From Paulinella micropora (Eukaryota; Cercozoa; Imbricatea; Euglyphida): DNA of 60,249 nt. The stretch lies in contig BJOX01000249.1 in the NCBI GenBank assembly GCA_009731375.1, forward strand, positions 494,962 through 555,210. Reading direction: 5' to 3'. How positions within the stretch are numbered: the stretch's first letter is position 1; each line of letters starts with the position of its first letter. The notes under the pieces were generated by a model. The model did no database searches. It had not been told where the DNA came from and saw nothing but the letters and a program-made list of their open reading frames with translations. Shown here piece by piece: positions 39,922 to 53,095 of this stretch. The position numbers and the translations under genes are program-made.

Positions 39922-40332
39922 TGTAATGCCCCCAACGATAGCTCGTAAAAAGTCGGTAATACAACCAAACATAGTCCTCAAAAGATGAGAATGATGTCTC
40001 GTTATATTAGCTCAGTGAAACCAAAAAGGAAAACTGCAACAGACCAGGAATAAAATGGCATCAGGTCCAATCCGGACAAATAATACTGAAAAACAAGCTG
40101 GTGCACCTGTCACCAGGAAAAGGTACTTGTTACCGGCTATCCGGGGGGTGATGCCTAGAATGAGAATGATGTCTCGTTATATTAGCTTAGTGAAGCAGAA
40201 AAAGGAAAACTACAACAGACCAGAAATAAAATGGCATCAGGTCCAATCCGGACAAATAATACTGAAAAACAGGCTGGTGCACCTTTCACCAGGAAAAGGT
40301 ACTTTTTACCGGCTATCCGGGTGATGCCTACA
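39922..40332 (-). mobile_element. LTR-like repeat (minus orientation)
   Basis: On the minus strand it runs from TGTAGGCATCACC (40332) to GGGGGCATTACA (39922), the same family as 30739-31045 but inverted. It is longer (411 bp) because a ~140-170-bp segment with GGTGCACCAG and GAGACATCATTCTC is present twice. As a 5' LTR it would drive the overlapping ORFs at 39126-37487. Confidence 0.65.
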
Positions 40333-40958
40333 CTACAACACTCTCAGCTATCAGCAGTACTACAGTCTTTAATAAGAAAGGCGCCAACAGAACGCGCCAC
40401 GTAACTTGACTGGCCGGATCATAAGTAAAGGCTGAGAGTCTACCGACACCGTTACTCTGATACGGCCGGCCCTTAACTATTAACTAAGATTATTAGTTTC
40501 AACACTGTGACTGATGTGGATTACGGAGTCCCTTCGTTAAGTATTCCTCAGTTTTCATATCGTTAGCCTCGGATCATGTGTCAGTTATCAGTTATTAAAT
40601 ATCGAGTTACTGTAACAACGTTACGTTACGTAGGCTACGTTACGTAACTTACGTTACGTTACGTTACGCTACGTTACGTCACATGCGCCAACATATGAAC
40701 GCTTCTAACTCTGGGGATAACTCCGGGGATAATTGAAGGGATAATTGTACTGTGAAACTGCCCAAAAGGAGTTTACTCGAAAATATTATTTTAATTTTCA
40801 TTATTATTATTCGATAGGGTTTCAATTATTTGCGCTAGGCTTCTTAAGGCTTACGAAGAAAGCCGCAGCCGATCGGACCTATAATCACTATTTAGGGTAA
40901 TTCCAATTCCGGGGATAACTATCAGGATAATTATCCCCGGAATTATAAAATGCTTTAC
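40333..40958. repeat. (ACGTT)n tract and hairpin
   Basis: (ACGTT)n with ACGTTACGTAGGCTACGT palindromic character lies at 40614-40682. A perfect 10-bp hairpin CCGGGGATAA / TTATCCCCGG lies at 40909-40940, and GGGGATAA also recurs near 40715 and 40727. No gene. Confidence 0.65.
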
Positions 40959-41876
40959 TGTGGCACGCAAGCAAGCACGCAAGCAAGCACGCACGCAAGC
41001 AAGCAAGCAAGCAAGCAAACAAGCAAGCAAGCGCAAGCACGCAGCCAGGCAAGCAGGCAAGCAAGCAAGCAAACACACAAGCAAGTAAGCACACAAGCAC
41101 GCAAGCAAGCTGCAAGCAAGCAAGCAAGGAAAGCAAGCAGGAAAGCAAGCAAGCAAACAAGCAAGCAAGCAAGCAGCCAGGCAAGCAGGCAAGCAAGCAA
41201 GCAAGCAAACAAGCAAGTGAGCACACAAGCACGCAAGCAAGCTGCAAGCAAGCAAGCAAGCAAGCAAGCGCAAGCACGCAAGCACGCAGCCAGGCAAGCA
41301 GGCAAGCAAGCTGCAAGCAATCAAGCAAACACACAGGCAAGCAAGCAAGCAAGAAAGGACGCACGCAAGCAAGCAAGCAAGCAAGCAAAGCACGCAAAGC
41401 AAGCAAAGCAAATCAAGCAAGAATGCACGTAAGCAAGCAATCAAGCACGCAACGAGCAAGAAAGCACACAAGCAAGCAAGCAAGCAAGCAAGCACGGCAA
41501 GCAAGCACGGCAAGCAAGCACGCAAGCACGCAAGCACGCAAACACGCAAACATGCAAGCACGCAAGCAAGCAAGCACGCAAGCAAGCACGCAAGCAAGCA
41601 CGCAAGCAAGCACGCAAGCAAGCACGCATGCAAACAAGCACGCAAGCAAGCAAGCAAGCAAGCAAACAAGCAAGCAAGCACGCAAGCACACAAGCACGCA
41701 AGCATGCAAGCAAGCATGCAAGCAAGCAAGCAAGCAAGCAAGCATGCATGCAAGCACACAAGCATGTAAACACGCAAGCACGCAAGCAAGCAAACTGGAA
41801 GCAAGCAAGCAAGCACGCACGCACGCAAGCAAGCAAGCAAGCAAGCACGCACGCAAGCAAGCACGCACGCAAGCAC

Positions 41877-41942
<66 letters not shown>

Positions 41943-41950
41943 GCAAGCAC

Positions 41951-41983
<33 letters not shown>

Positions 41984-42234
41984 CAAGCAACTGCAAGCAA
42001 GCAAGCAAGGCAAGCAAGCACGCAAGCAAGCACGCACTCACGCAAACACGCACGCACTCAAGCAAGCAAGCAAGCGCAGGCACGCAGGCAGGCAGGCAAG
42101 CAAGAGACAAGCAAGCAAGCAAGCAAGCAGCACACAAGCAAGCTGCAAGCAAGGCAAGCAGGAAAGCAAGCAGGCAAGCAAGCACGCAAGCAAACAAACA
42201 AGCAAGCAAGCAAGGAAGCACGCAAGCAAGCAAG
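40959..42234. repeat. 1.3-kb (CAAG/CACG)n microsatellite
   Basis: Tetranucleotide AAGC repeat with frequent CACG, CAAA and CAGG variants and a ~120-bp higher-order unit containing AAGCTGCAAGC. ORFs are C-L-L-A or S-K-Q-A repeats and not genes. Confidence 0.9.
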
Positions 42235-42540
42235 CTTACTTCATAAAATGCCGGTACAATACCACTTTTTTCCGGCGAATGCCACTTTTCTGACGACTTG
42301 AAAGTGAGGGTCAACGGGGTTTTACATGGTCAAGCCTGAGTGTTCAAACCTGAGTGTGGCTATTTTGAACGAAGAAAGGGATATCTAAGGCCTAACTATA
42401 CCACATCGTTATTTGCCTTCATAACCGGAAAGAACCAAATTACAAACAGAGCTCTTGGACTCAGGTGAAAGGCATAGGTGTGGCACAAAAAATAAAGGTT
42501 TGGAGTGCTGTTTGGCTACAAACTGTAATGTTATACATAT

Positions 42541-42651
42541 TGTTATGTATGTATGTATGTATGCATGAATGTATGTATGAATGTATGTATGTATGTATGT
42601 ATGACATATATATGTATGTATGTATGTATGTATTTTTTTTTATGTATGTAC

Positions 42652-42682
<31 letters not shown>

Positions 42683-43003
42683 TGTATGTATGTATGTATG
42701 TATGTATGTATGTGTATGTATGTGTATGTATGTATGTATGTATGTATGCATGTATGCATGTATGTATGTATGTATGTATGTATGTACATATGTATGTATG
42801 TAAGTATGTATGTGTATGTACGTATGTATGTATGTATGTATGTATGTATGTATGTATGTATGTATGTATGTGTATGTATGTATGTAACATATGTATGTAT
42901 GTATGCATGTATGTATGTATGTATGTATGTGTGTATGTATGTATGTATGATGTATGTATGTATGTATGTATGTTTGTATGTATGTATGTATGTATATATT
43001 GGG
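42541..43003. repeat. (ATGT)n microsatellite
   Basis: Long GTAT repeat with scattered CATG and GTGT variants. The bordering 42235-42540 is unique, without a gene. Confidence 0.9.
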
Positions 43004-43472
43004 ACCTGGCGTGAAATTTTTGCGCGAGAATTTCGAAAATTGGATAGAATGTATGTGGGGTGGGTAGGTGTGTAAATGTAAAGGGATGTAAGGGGGCGAA
43101 GCAAAAGATAGAATTGATGGGCAGGAGGTAGGCAGACCTTTGGAAATTGAAATGACCATATTGTCAATGGGTGCGTACGAAAGAAGAACATCGGGAACCA
43201 AAAAATGAACCATAAAGCACACACCAGACAATACAGCCACCTCATGAGTGCAAAAGTGCAAAATCTAGAGGGAAATGTGAGGCATGGGTTGTGGAGTGGA
43301 TGTAAGAGTTGTGGAAAACAACAGATGGAGAAAAGTCAAGTCCAGGAGATAGAAATTTGGGGGGAAAGTATAGTAGTTTTGGTATGGTGGAAGGGAAGGG
43401 GTGAAGTATGGAACCTTGTATGGGCAGGAAGGCAGGAAAAAGGCTGAAAATGCTGATGGCGAGCATACTTGG
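43004..43472. repeat. Interspersed repeat, copy A
   Basis: About 460 bp of unique-looking DNA similar in order to 44690-45390. Shared blocks include AAAGCACACACCAGACAA, CATGAGTGCA, GGAGATAGAAA and GAAGTATGGAACC. Both copies are bordered by (GTAT)n. Probably a degraded mobile element end. Confidence 0.6.
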
Positions 43473-43954
43473 CATGTATGTATGTATGTACGTATGTGTA
43501 TGTATGTGTATGTATGTGTATGTATGTATGTATGTATGTATGTGTATGTATGTATGTGTATGTATGTATGTGTATGTATGTATGTGTATGTATGTATGTA
43601 TGTATGTATGTATGTATGTATTCATGGGATCTTGCATGTATGAATGTATGTATGCATGTATGTATGTATGTATGTATGTATGTACGTATGTATGTAATGT
43701 ACATATGTAATGTATGTATGTATGTAATGTATGTATGTAATGTATGTATGTAATGTATGTATGTAATGTATGTATGTAATGTATGTATGTAATGTATGTA
43801 TGTAATGTATGTATGTAATGTATGTAAGTAATAATGTATGTATGTAATGTATGTATGTAAGCTTATGTATGTATGCATGTATGTATGCATGTATGTATGT
43901 ATATATGTATGTATTGTATGTATGAGTATCTTGTATGTATGTTATGTATGTATG

Positions 43955-43985
<31 letters not shown>

Positions 43986-44201
43986 TGTATTTATGAGTAT
44001 CTTGCGGTGTATGTATGTATGTATGTATGTATGTATGTATGTATGTATATATCTATATATCTATGTATGTATGTATGTATGTTTGTATGTATGTATGTTT
44101 GCTATGCTATGCATGTGTGTATGTATGTATGTATGTATGTATGGTATGTATGGTATGTATGGTATGTATGTATGGTATGTATGTATGGTATGTTTGTATG
44201 G

Positions 44202-44235
<34 letters not shown>

Positions 44236-44622
44236 TGTATGTAAATATGTATGTATGTATGTATGTATGTACGTATGCTATGCTATGCTATGCTATGCTA
44301 TGCTATGCTATGCTATGCTATGCTACGTATGTATGTATGTATGTATGTATGTATGTACATATGCATATGTACATTGTACATATGTATGTGTATGTATGTA
44401 TGTATGTATGTATGCATGCATGTATGTATGCATGTACGTATGCATGTACGTATGTATGTACGTATGTATGTATGTATGTATGTATTGTATTGTATTGTAT
44501 TGTATTGTATTGTATTGTATTGTATTGTATTGTATCGTATTGTATCGTATTGTACTATATTGCATTGTATGTATGTATGTATGTATGTATGTATGCATGT
44601 ACGTATGTACGTATGTTTTTAA
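43473..44622. repeat. (ATGT)n, (TATGC)n and (TATTG)n microsatellites
   Basis: Mostly GTAT, with (TAATGTATG)n at 43690-43860, (TATGC)n at 44275-44326 and (TATTG)n at 44484-44565. Five-base and nine-base units look derived from the four-base unit. No gene. Confidence 0.9.
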
Positions 44623-44689
44623 GATGGAGAGACTCACATAGTCCTCCCGCTCTCTACGAGAACAGCACACGCAGCTTACACTCTCTCAA

Positions 44690-45390
44690 GTTGGTGCACA
44701 TGTTTATCATGTGAAATACCTGTTTGTTGGAACCAAGCGTGAATTTGGTGCATGAATTTCTGAGATTTTATAGAATAGATGTAGGCAAGGGCTAAGGAGC
44801 GGATAAAAGTGTAGAAAGAAATGAGAAGAACAAAAGGAGGGTTGGGCACGAGAGAGACTACCTTTTGAATTGGTGATGGCCATATTTCCAAGTATGTGCC
44901 GAGAGGAGAAATCAAATTGCACAAAGCACACACCAGACAACATCGCCACCCCATGAGTGCATTATCCTTTACCGATGTGTTTGCAAAATTTGAAAGTATG
45001 GGTTGTGGTTGTATGAGTTGTGTGACCGGAGACATTTTGAGAAATAGAAGGTGTAGGAGATAGAAAGTTGGGGAGAAAGTAGAGTAATGTAGAGTGGAGG
45101 AAAAGAAGAGATGTGATGAAGTTTGGAACCTGGTATGTGCAAGAAGGCAACAGAAAGGCTTCGAATTCTGAGGACGAGCATGCGTTTGGTTGTGGGGCCT
45201 ACAGAGAGGAGAGCAAGGCAGAAAGACACGTGCATTAGCAAAAATTTGTTGGCGGAAAGTGGGAGTTACCGTTTTCTTGGGGACGAAAAGGTAAGGGAAA
45301 GGGGTGAAAGGTGGCACTATTGGGAAAAAAGGTGGCAAGATGGTATAGGAGATTGTTTTGCGGTATGTAGAGTACTAGGGAGACGACGAA
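44690..45390. repeat. Interspersed repeat, copy B
   Basis: Longer relative of copy A at 43004-43472, with matching blocks in the same orientation. It is followed by (GTAT)n (45391-45482) and a hairpin ACAGACGG / CCGTCTGT at 45496-45529. Confidence 0.6.
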
Positions 45391-45559
45391 AATGTATGTA
45401 TGTACGTATGTATGTATGTATGTATGTACGTATGTATGTATATATGTATGCATGTATGTATGTATGTATGTATGTATGTATGTTAGTGACCTTGTACAGA
45501 CGGGGCCCGTAAGCGCTCCCACCGTCTGTTTTAGGGACCGGTGATACTATACTAAGTTG

Positions 45560-46865
45560 ATATGTAATTACTACAGCTGTGGGTCAAAGTTAACTTTATT
45601 GTCTGTACAAGTAAAGGATGAGTGGAAGAATAGAGATATGGTAGAAAAAGGAAGTAGCAGGGAAAAGGAGAGGAAAAGGAGAAGAGAGGTTGCGCCGGTA
45701 GGAGTCTAACGGAGACGTTGCTGGACGGAGTTGGTAACTTCTTTGTAGACGGACAGAGGGGAGTGTTGAGGAAAGAAGTGATGGTTTTCATGTTGAATGC
45801 AGAAGTAGTAGAATTTGTGGAGAAGAAGTTTGAGGAAGTTTGGGTTTTCTTGGTGTTTGAAGTAGAGAGTCAGCATGACATGGATAACGTTTGCGATGAA
45901 ATCTTTTTTGCGGGAAAGTTTTAGGAAGTTGCATGCTGAGGTGTTGAGAATGTCGGCTGAGATATGAGGCGCCAGCGCTGATCGTATGCCGGGGTAGCGG
46001 TTGAATTGAATTGCTTTGTATTTGGGGCTGAGCTCTTTGGCGAAATGATCACGTAGATTCTGGTTCGTTCGTCGTACTTGACTTGGATATTCAGGAAAGG
46101 GAGAGGTGTTGTGTCATGTTCTATTTCTACTTTGAGCTCGGGATGAGGGTAAATGCGTTGGATTTTGGCGTGGTGTAGAGAACGAAGATTGCAACGTTGT
46201 TGGGGCACGAGACTAGCGAGAGGGTTGGTGGATGGAGGCGGTGCGTTGAAGAAGTAGAAGCGTAGAAGGCGAGTATGGTAGCGGCGTCGGTTGAAGTCTG
46301 GGCTGTTGAGAGATAGGAGGTCATCTAGAAAGTGTTCGGTAAGGGCGAAGGAGTGGATAAGGGGGATGCGGTAAGATTGATGAGTTGAAGATTCGTACGT
46401 GAACAGGAAATTGTCGGCCAGATGTTGCCGTCTTTGACTCCCATAAGGATGCCGATTGTTTGTTGCGGAACGAGTTAGCCGGAGGCGATGAAAGAGTTCT
46501 CGATTTGCAAGGTGAGGTAGAAGAGAAAGGTGTCCGCGTCGAGAAAAAGATCGTAGGCCTTTTGGCTTGGGGGTAGGTGAGAGCGCCAGACACGAGGGTT
46601 GTAGGAATGAGTACAGTTGCTGAAGGAGAAGTAGAGGTGCGTGGATCGGTCGATGTTGTATTTGAGAAGGTAGGCGACTCGGATGTAGTAAGATAAGCGA
46701 TTGATGAGTTGGGGTTGTGGAAGGGAGGTGTAGAGAGTTGAGAAGTCTAGCCATAGGGGAACTTGTTGACCGGGAGGTTTGGTTTGAATGTGAAGTTCGA
46801 CCATTTGACATTTTGTGAGTTTTTGATGATCCAGACTGGGAGGTGTGGGAGGTTGTTGACTAAGA
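45560..46865 (-). pseudogene. Penelope-like reverse transcriptase relic
   Basis: Read on the minus strand in shifting frames the order is DFSTLYTSLPQPQLINRL (first catalytic Asp), a TIGI-MG block near 46455, FLFTYES, then EHFLDDLLSLNSPDFN (DD-type active-site strand, with LSLN typical of Penelope-like RTs), IYPHPELKVEIEHDTTPLPF and AYDQRWR. At least two frameshifts and several stops make it non-functional. No GIY-YIG domain is visible. The nearby interspersed repeat copies may be its terminal repeats, which is inference only. Confidence 0.6.
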
Positions 46866-46868
46866 AGA

Positions 46869-48462
46869 GATGTATGTATGTATGTATGAATGTATGTATG
46901 CATGTACATATGCATGTACATATGTATTGTATTGTATTGTATTGTATTGTATTGTATTGTATTGTATTGTATTGTATTGCATTGTATTGTATTGTATTGT
47001 ATTGTATTGTATTATATTATTGTATGTATGCTATGTATGCTATGTATGCTATGTATGTATGTATGTATGTATGTATGTGCTGTGTATGTATGTATGCTAT
47101 GTATGTATGTATACTATGTATGTATGTATGTATGTATGTATGTATGTACGTATGTATGTATGCATGCATGTATGTATGTATGAATCTATGCTACGTAGTA
47201 TGTATGTTATGCTATGTATGAATGTTATGCTATGTATGCTATGTATGTATGTATGTATGTATGTTATGCTATGTATGCTATGTATGTATGTATGTATGTA
47301 TGTATGTATGTATGTTATTGTATGTTATTGTATGTTCTGTTACGTTCTGTTACGTTCTGTTACGTTCTGTTATGTTCTGTTATGTTCTGTTATGTTATGT
47401 TATGTGTGTATGTATGTATGCATGTATGTATGGTATGCATGTATTTATGGATGTATGTATGTATCTATGTATGTAATGTATGTAATGTAATGCCTGTTAT
47501 GCAATGTCTGTTATGTAATACATGTAATGTCATGTATGTCATGTACGTCATGTACGTCATGTACATCATGTACATCATGTATGTCATGTATGTCATGTGT
47601 GTCATGTATGTCATGTATGTCATGTATGTCATGTATGTCATGTATGTCATGTATGTCATATATGTATGTATGTAGGTATGTAGGTATGTAGAATGTATGC
47701 GTCTATGTATGTATGCATATATGTATGTATGTATGTATGTATGCATGTATGTATGTATGTATGTATGAATGTATATATGTATATATGTATATATGTATAT
47801 ATGTATGTGTGTATGCATGTATGCATGTATATATGTATATATGTATGTATGTATGCATGTATGTATGTTATTTATGTATGTTATGTATGTATGTATGTAT
47901 GTTATGTGTATGTTATGTATGTATGTTATGTATGTATGTTATGTATGTATGTTATGTATGTATATGTATGCATGTATATGTATGTATGTTACGTATGTAT
48001 GTTACGTATGTATGTTACGTATGTATGTTATGTATGCATGTTATGTATGTATGCTATCTATGTATGCTATCTATGTATGCTATCTATGTATGTCATGTAT
48101 GTCATGTATGTCATGTATGTCATGTCATGTATTTATGTTACGTATGTATGTTACATATATTATGTATGTATGTTATGTACGTATGTTATGTACGTATGTT
48201 ATATCATGTATGTTATGTATGTATGTTATGTATGTATGTTATGTATGTATGTTATGTATGTATGTATGTATGTATGTATGTATGTATGTTATGTATGTAT
48301 GTATGTTATGTATGTTATGTATGTCATGTACGTTATGTCATGTATGTCATGTCATGTATGTCATGTCATGTATGTCATGTCATGTATGTCATGTCATGTA
48401 TGTCATGTCATGTATGTTATGTCATGTATGTATGTCGTGTATGTATGTCATGCATATACAAG
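46869..48462. repeat. (ATGT)n complex microsatellite with (TATTG)n and (GTCAT)n
   Basis: 1.6 kb of GTAT-derived repeats: (TATTG)n at 46923-47020, TATGC and TTATG variants, (GTTCTGTTAC)n at 47335-47395, and (TGTATGTCA)n at 47540-47660 and 48090-48440. No gene. ORFs are Y-V-C-M repeats. Confidence 0.9.
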
Positions 48463-49255
48463 TGCAATCTCTAATAGTCGAGCACAAGAGGAAAGAAAAA
48501 AAAAAAGGAAAAAGACGAGATTTGGGGAAAGATCAAGCGTGTATGTATGTATGTATGTATGTACGTATGTATGTATGTGTATGTATATATGTGTATGTAT
48601 GTATGTATGTATGTATGTATATATGTATGTATGTATTATGTATGTGTATATGTATGTGTTTATGTATGTGTGTATGTATGTATGTATTTATGTATGTATG
48701 TATGTATGCATGCATGCATGCATGCTTGTATGCATGCATGAATGCTGTGTATGAATGTACGAATGCATTGCATTATACACGCATGCATACATGTGTATGT
48801 ATGTGTATGGATGTACGTGTATATGAGGTTTGTTTTATGTATGCAAGAATGTGTGAATATATCCATGCATGTATGTGCGTATGCATGCATCTGGATGCAT
48901 GGATGGATAGATGGAGAGATGGATATGCATGCAACTGCATGTACGCACATGTATTATTGATGCGCATTGAAAATTGAACGCACGTACATGTGAGAGAAGA
49001 CGAGGCGAAAAATGACTTAGTAATGTTTGCATAGTACATATGAAAGTACGCTTTCATATAATTGATGTACATTAAAATACCTGCAAAAAAAAACCGTCTA
49101 TACTGTCATCTACCTGATTTACTACTACTGCAAAGAGCCCTGTATATTTTATCTATCTGTTCACCCATCTATCTGCTTGCTGTGTCGCTATTCAGGAAAG
49201 CACACAAAAATAAGTTCCAGTACTGTTCCAAAGGTATACTGAGTCTGTATCGGAC
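48463..49255. repeat. (ATGT)n and (ATGC)n with unique spacer
   Basis: GTAT repeats at 48539-48930 degrade into GCATG-rich DNA. 48950-49255 is unique with no recognisable gene. Confidence 0.7.
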
Positions 49256-49295
49256 AGAAAGAGAGGGAGAGAGAGAGAGAAAGAGAGAGAGAGAG

Positions 49296-49338
<43 letters not shown>

Positions 49339-49382
49339 GAGAGACACACACACACACGCACAGAGAGGGAGAGGGAGGGAGA

Positions 49383-49430
<48 letters not shown>

Positions 49431-49473
49431 CACACACACACACAGACACACGCAAAGAAGAGACAAAAAAAAC

Positions 49474-49529
<56 letters not shown>

Positions 49530-49686
49530 GAGATAAAAGAGAGAAAGAGAGAAAGAGAGAAAGAAAGAAAGAAAGAAAGAAAGAGAGAAAGAGAGAAAGA
49601 GAGAAAGAGAGAAAGAGAGAAAGAAAGAAAGAAAGAGAGAAAGAGAGAAAGAGAGAGACACACACACAAAGAAGAGACAAAAAAAC

Positions 49687-49721
<35 letters not shown>

Positions 49722-50913
49722 AAGAGAGAGGAGAGAGAGAAAGAGAGAGAGAAAGAGAAGAGATAAAAGACAGAAAGAGAGAAAGAGAGAAAGAGAGAAA
49801 GAGAGAAAGAGAGAAAGAGAGAAAGAGAGAAAGAGAGAAAGAGAGAAAGAGAGAAAGAGAGAAAGAGAGAAAGAGCGAAAGAGCGAAAGAGCGAAAGAAC
49901 GAAAGAACGAAAGAACGAAAGAACGAAAGAACGAAAGCACGAAAGCACGAAAGAGCGAAAGAGCGAAAGAGCGAAAGAGCGAAAGAGCGAAAGAGCGAAA
50001 GAGCGAAAGAGCGAAAGAGCGAAAGAGCGAAAGAGCGAAAGAGCGAAAGAGCGAAAGAGCGAAAGAGCGAAAGAGCGAAAGAGCGAAAGAGCGAAAGAGC
50101 GAAAGAGCGAAAGAGCGAAAGAGCGAAAGAGCGAAAGAGCGAAAGAGCGAAAGAGCGAAAGAGCGAAAGAGCGAAAGAGCGAAAGAGCGAAAGAGCGAAA
50201 GAACGAATGAACGAAAGAACGAAAGAACGAAAGAACGAAAGAGAGGAAGATTGAAAGAGAGGAAGAGAGGAAGAGAGGAAGAGAGAAAGAGAGAAAAGAG
50301 AGAAAAGAGAGAAAAGAGAGAAAAGAGAGAAAAGAGAGAAAAGAGAGAAAAGAGAGAAAAGAGAGAAAAGAGAGAAAAGAGAGAACAGAGAGAAACGAGA
50401 GAAACGAGAGAAAAGAGAGAAAAGAGAGAAAAGAGAGAAAAGAGAGAAAAGAGAGAAAAGAGAGAAAAGAGAGAAAAGAGAGAAAAGAGAGAAAAGAGAG
50501 AAAAGAGAGAAAAGAGAGAAAAGAGAGAGAGAGACACAGAGAGAGGGGGGGGGGGAAGAGAGAGGAAGAGAGGAAGAGAGGAAGAGAGGAAGAGAGGAAG
50601 AGAGAAAGAGAGAAAAGAGAAAGAAAACAGAGAAAGAGAGAAAGATAGAAAGATAGAAAGATAGAAAGAGAGAGAGAGAGAGAGAGATGGAGAGATGAAG
50701 AGAGGAAGAGAGGAAGAGAGAGAGAGAGAGAGAGGAAGAGAGAGGAAGAGAGGAAGAGAGGAAGAGAGAACAAGAGGAAGAGAGAGAGAGAGGGAGAGAG
50801 AGAGAGAGAGAGGAGAGAAAGAGAAAGAAAGAAAGAGAGAGAGAGAGAGGAAGAGAGAGAAAGAGAGAAAGAGAGAAAGAGAGAGAGAGAGAGAGGAAGA
50901 TATATATATATAT

Positions 50914-50945
<32 letters not shown>

Positions 50946-50988
50946 AAGAGAGAGAGGGGCAGGGAAGAAGGCAAGGGGGGGCAGTATG
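49256..50988. repeat. 1.7-kb polypurine (GA)n/(GAAAGAGC)n block
   Basis: Almost pure purine on the plus strand. Segments with (GAAAGAGA)n grade into ~40 units of GAAAGAGC at 49870-50200, then (GAGAAAA)n at 50285-50525 and GAGGAAGA. Three CA-rich interruptions occur near 49345, 49430 and 49658. Long ORFs are artefacts. Confidence 0.9.
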
Positions 50989-51318
50989 GTGGTGTGTTGA
51001 CGACAAGTTGTGGCGGCTTGCTCTTGTGCATCAGTACATATACATACATACATACATACATACATACATACATACATACATGCATGCATGCATGCATACA
51101 TGCATACATGCGTACATGCATACATGCATACATGCATACATGCATACATGCATACATGCATACATAAATTGCTGGGGACATGGCGGTTATGGTGGACGCT
51201 CTGTACAACTATGTGTAGTATGTATGTATGTGTTGTATGTATGCATGTAAATGTATGTATATGTATGTATGCATGTATGAATGTACCTGACAAGTTATGT
51301 CGGCTTGCTATTTTGCAG

Positions 51319-51369
51319 GGCCGCGTGTCCGCCATAGTGCACGCTCTGGATAACTTGCTCCGCTCACCA

Positions 51370-51455
<86 letters not shown>

Positions 51456-52232
51456 GAAAAGGAAGCCGTTCAAGCCGTTAGTCCAAGTGTTTTGAGCACC
51501 GTAAGCTTGCGCAAGCTACAATGATGACATTGTATGAGGCCTAAACCCCCGCAGGGACCTAGCCCGGGCTATGCAACACTGGACGGCTATGATCTCCTCA
51601 AGACCCCACTCTCCATTTTGCCTTTTTCTTCAAACCCCTTGGAGAAGATTTTGCTCATGTCCACCCTTACGAAGATCCTTCGAGCCTCCTCGAAAAGAAG
51701 AGTCCAAAAGTGCACGTCCATCCGGACTATAAGTCACAACCCGGCATTGTCAACCCNNNNNNNNNNNNNNNNNNNNNNNNNNNNNNNNNNNNNNNNNNNN
51801 NNNNNNNNNNNNNNNNNNNNNNNNNNNNNNNNNNNNNNNNNNNNNNNNNNNNNNNNNNNNNNNNNNNNNNNNNNNNNNNNNNNNNNNNNNNNNNNNNNNN
51901 NNNNNNNNNNNNNNNNNNNNNNNNNNNNNNNNNNNNNNNNNNNNNNNNNNNNNNNNNNNNNNNNNNNNNNNNNNNNNNNNNNNNNNNNNNNNNNNNNNNN
52001 NNNNNNNNNNNNNNNNNNNNNNNNNNNNNNNNNNNNNNNNNNNNNNNNNNNNNNNNNNNNNNNNNNNNNNNNNNNNNNNNNNNNNNNNNNNNNNCGTCCT
52101 TCCTCCTCTTCTTTTTCCAGAACACAGTCTACCCGTGATTCCCATCCCGGACACATGCACAGTACACAAATTATTGTTTGATGTGAAACTGCGTTCCTTT
52201 GCAAGGACTACATTCCTTTGCGACATCTCATA

Positions 52233-52292
<60 letters not shown>

Positions 52293-52370
52293 AATCTATC
52301 TATCTATCCATCCATCTATCTATCTATCTATCTATCTGTCTATCTCTCTATCTATCTCTCTATCTATCTC

Positions 52371-52466
<96 letters not shown>

Positions 52467-53064
52467 AATATCTAAATATCTCAGGGCCGCGTGGCCGCCA
52501 TGGTGGACGCTCTGGACAGCCTCCCCAAGTCGGCGCAGTTTACGGTATGCATGTATGTATGTATGCATGTATGTATGTATGTATGTATGTATGTATGTAT
52601 GTATGTATGTATGTATGTATATATGTATATATATGTATGTACGTACGTATGTATGTATGTATGTATGCATGTATGTATGTATGTATGTATGTATGTATGT
52701 ATGTATGTATGGTGGACGCTCTCGACAGCTTGCCCAAGTCGGTGCAGTCCATAGAGTGTATGTATGTATGTATGTATGTATGTATGTGTGCATGCATCCA
52801 TGTATGCATCCATGTATGTATCCATGATGTATGTATGTATGTATGTATGTATGTATGTATGTATGTATGTGTGTATATTTATAGTCGCGGTCAGCCCTTC
52901 GTGCGCGCACCCCCTCCAGCTGCTCCATCGGCAGCGCTGGCAAGGTATGTATGCATATATGTATATATGTATGTATGTATGTATGTATGCATGTATGTAT
53001 GTATGTATGTATGTATGTATGTGTGTAGGCCGCGGAGGACGCACTGGACCAGCCGTATCAGGTC

Positions 53065-53095
<31 letters not shown>

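Noticed and set aside
40959-42234. Long ORFs of Cys-Leu-Ala repeats on both strands
   Set aside because: Pure translation of a tetranucleotide repeat; open frames occur on both strands.
49256-50988. ORF of over 600 codons rich in Ser-Leu-Phe
   Set aside because: Made entirely from polypurine microsatellite; no complexity or start context.
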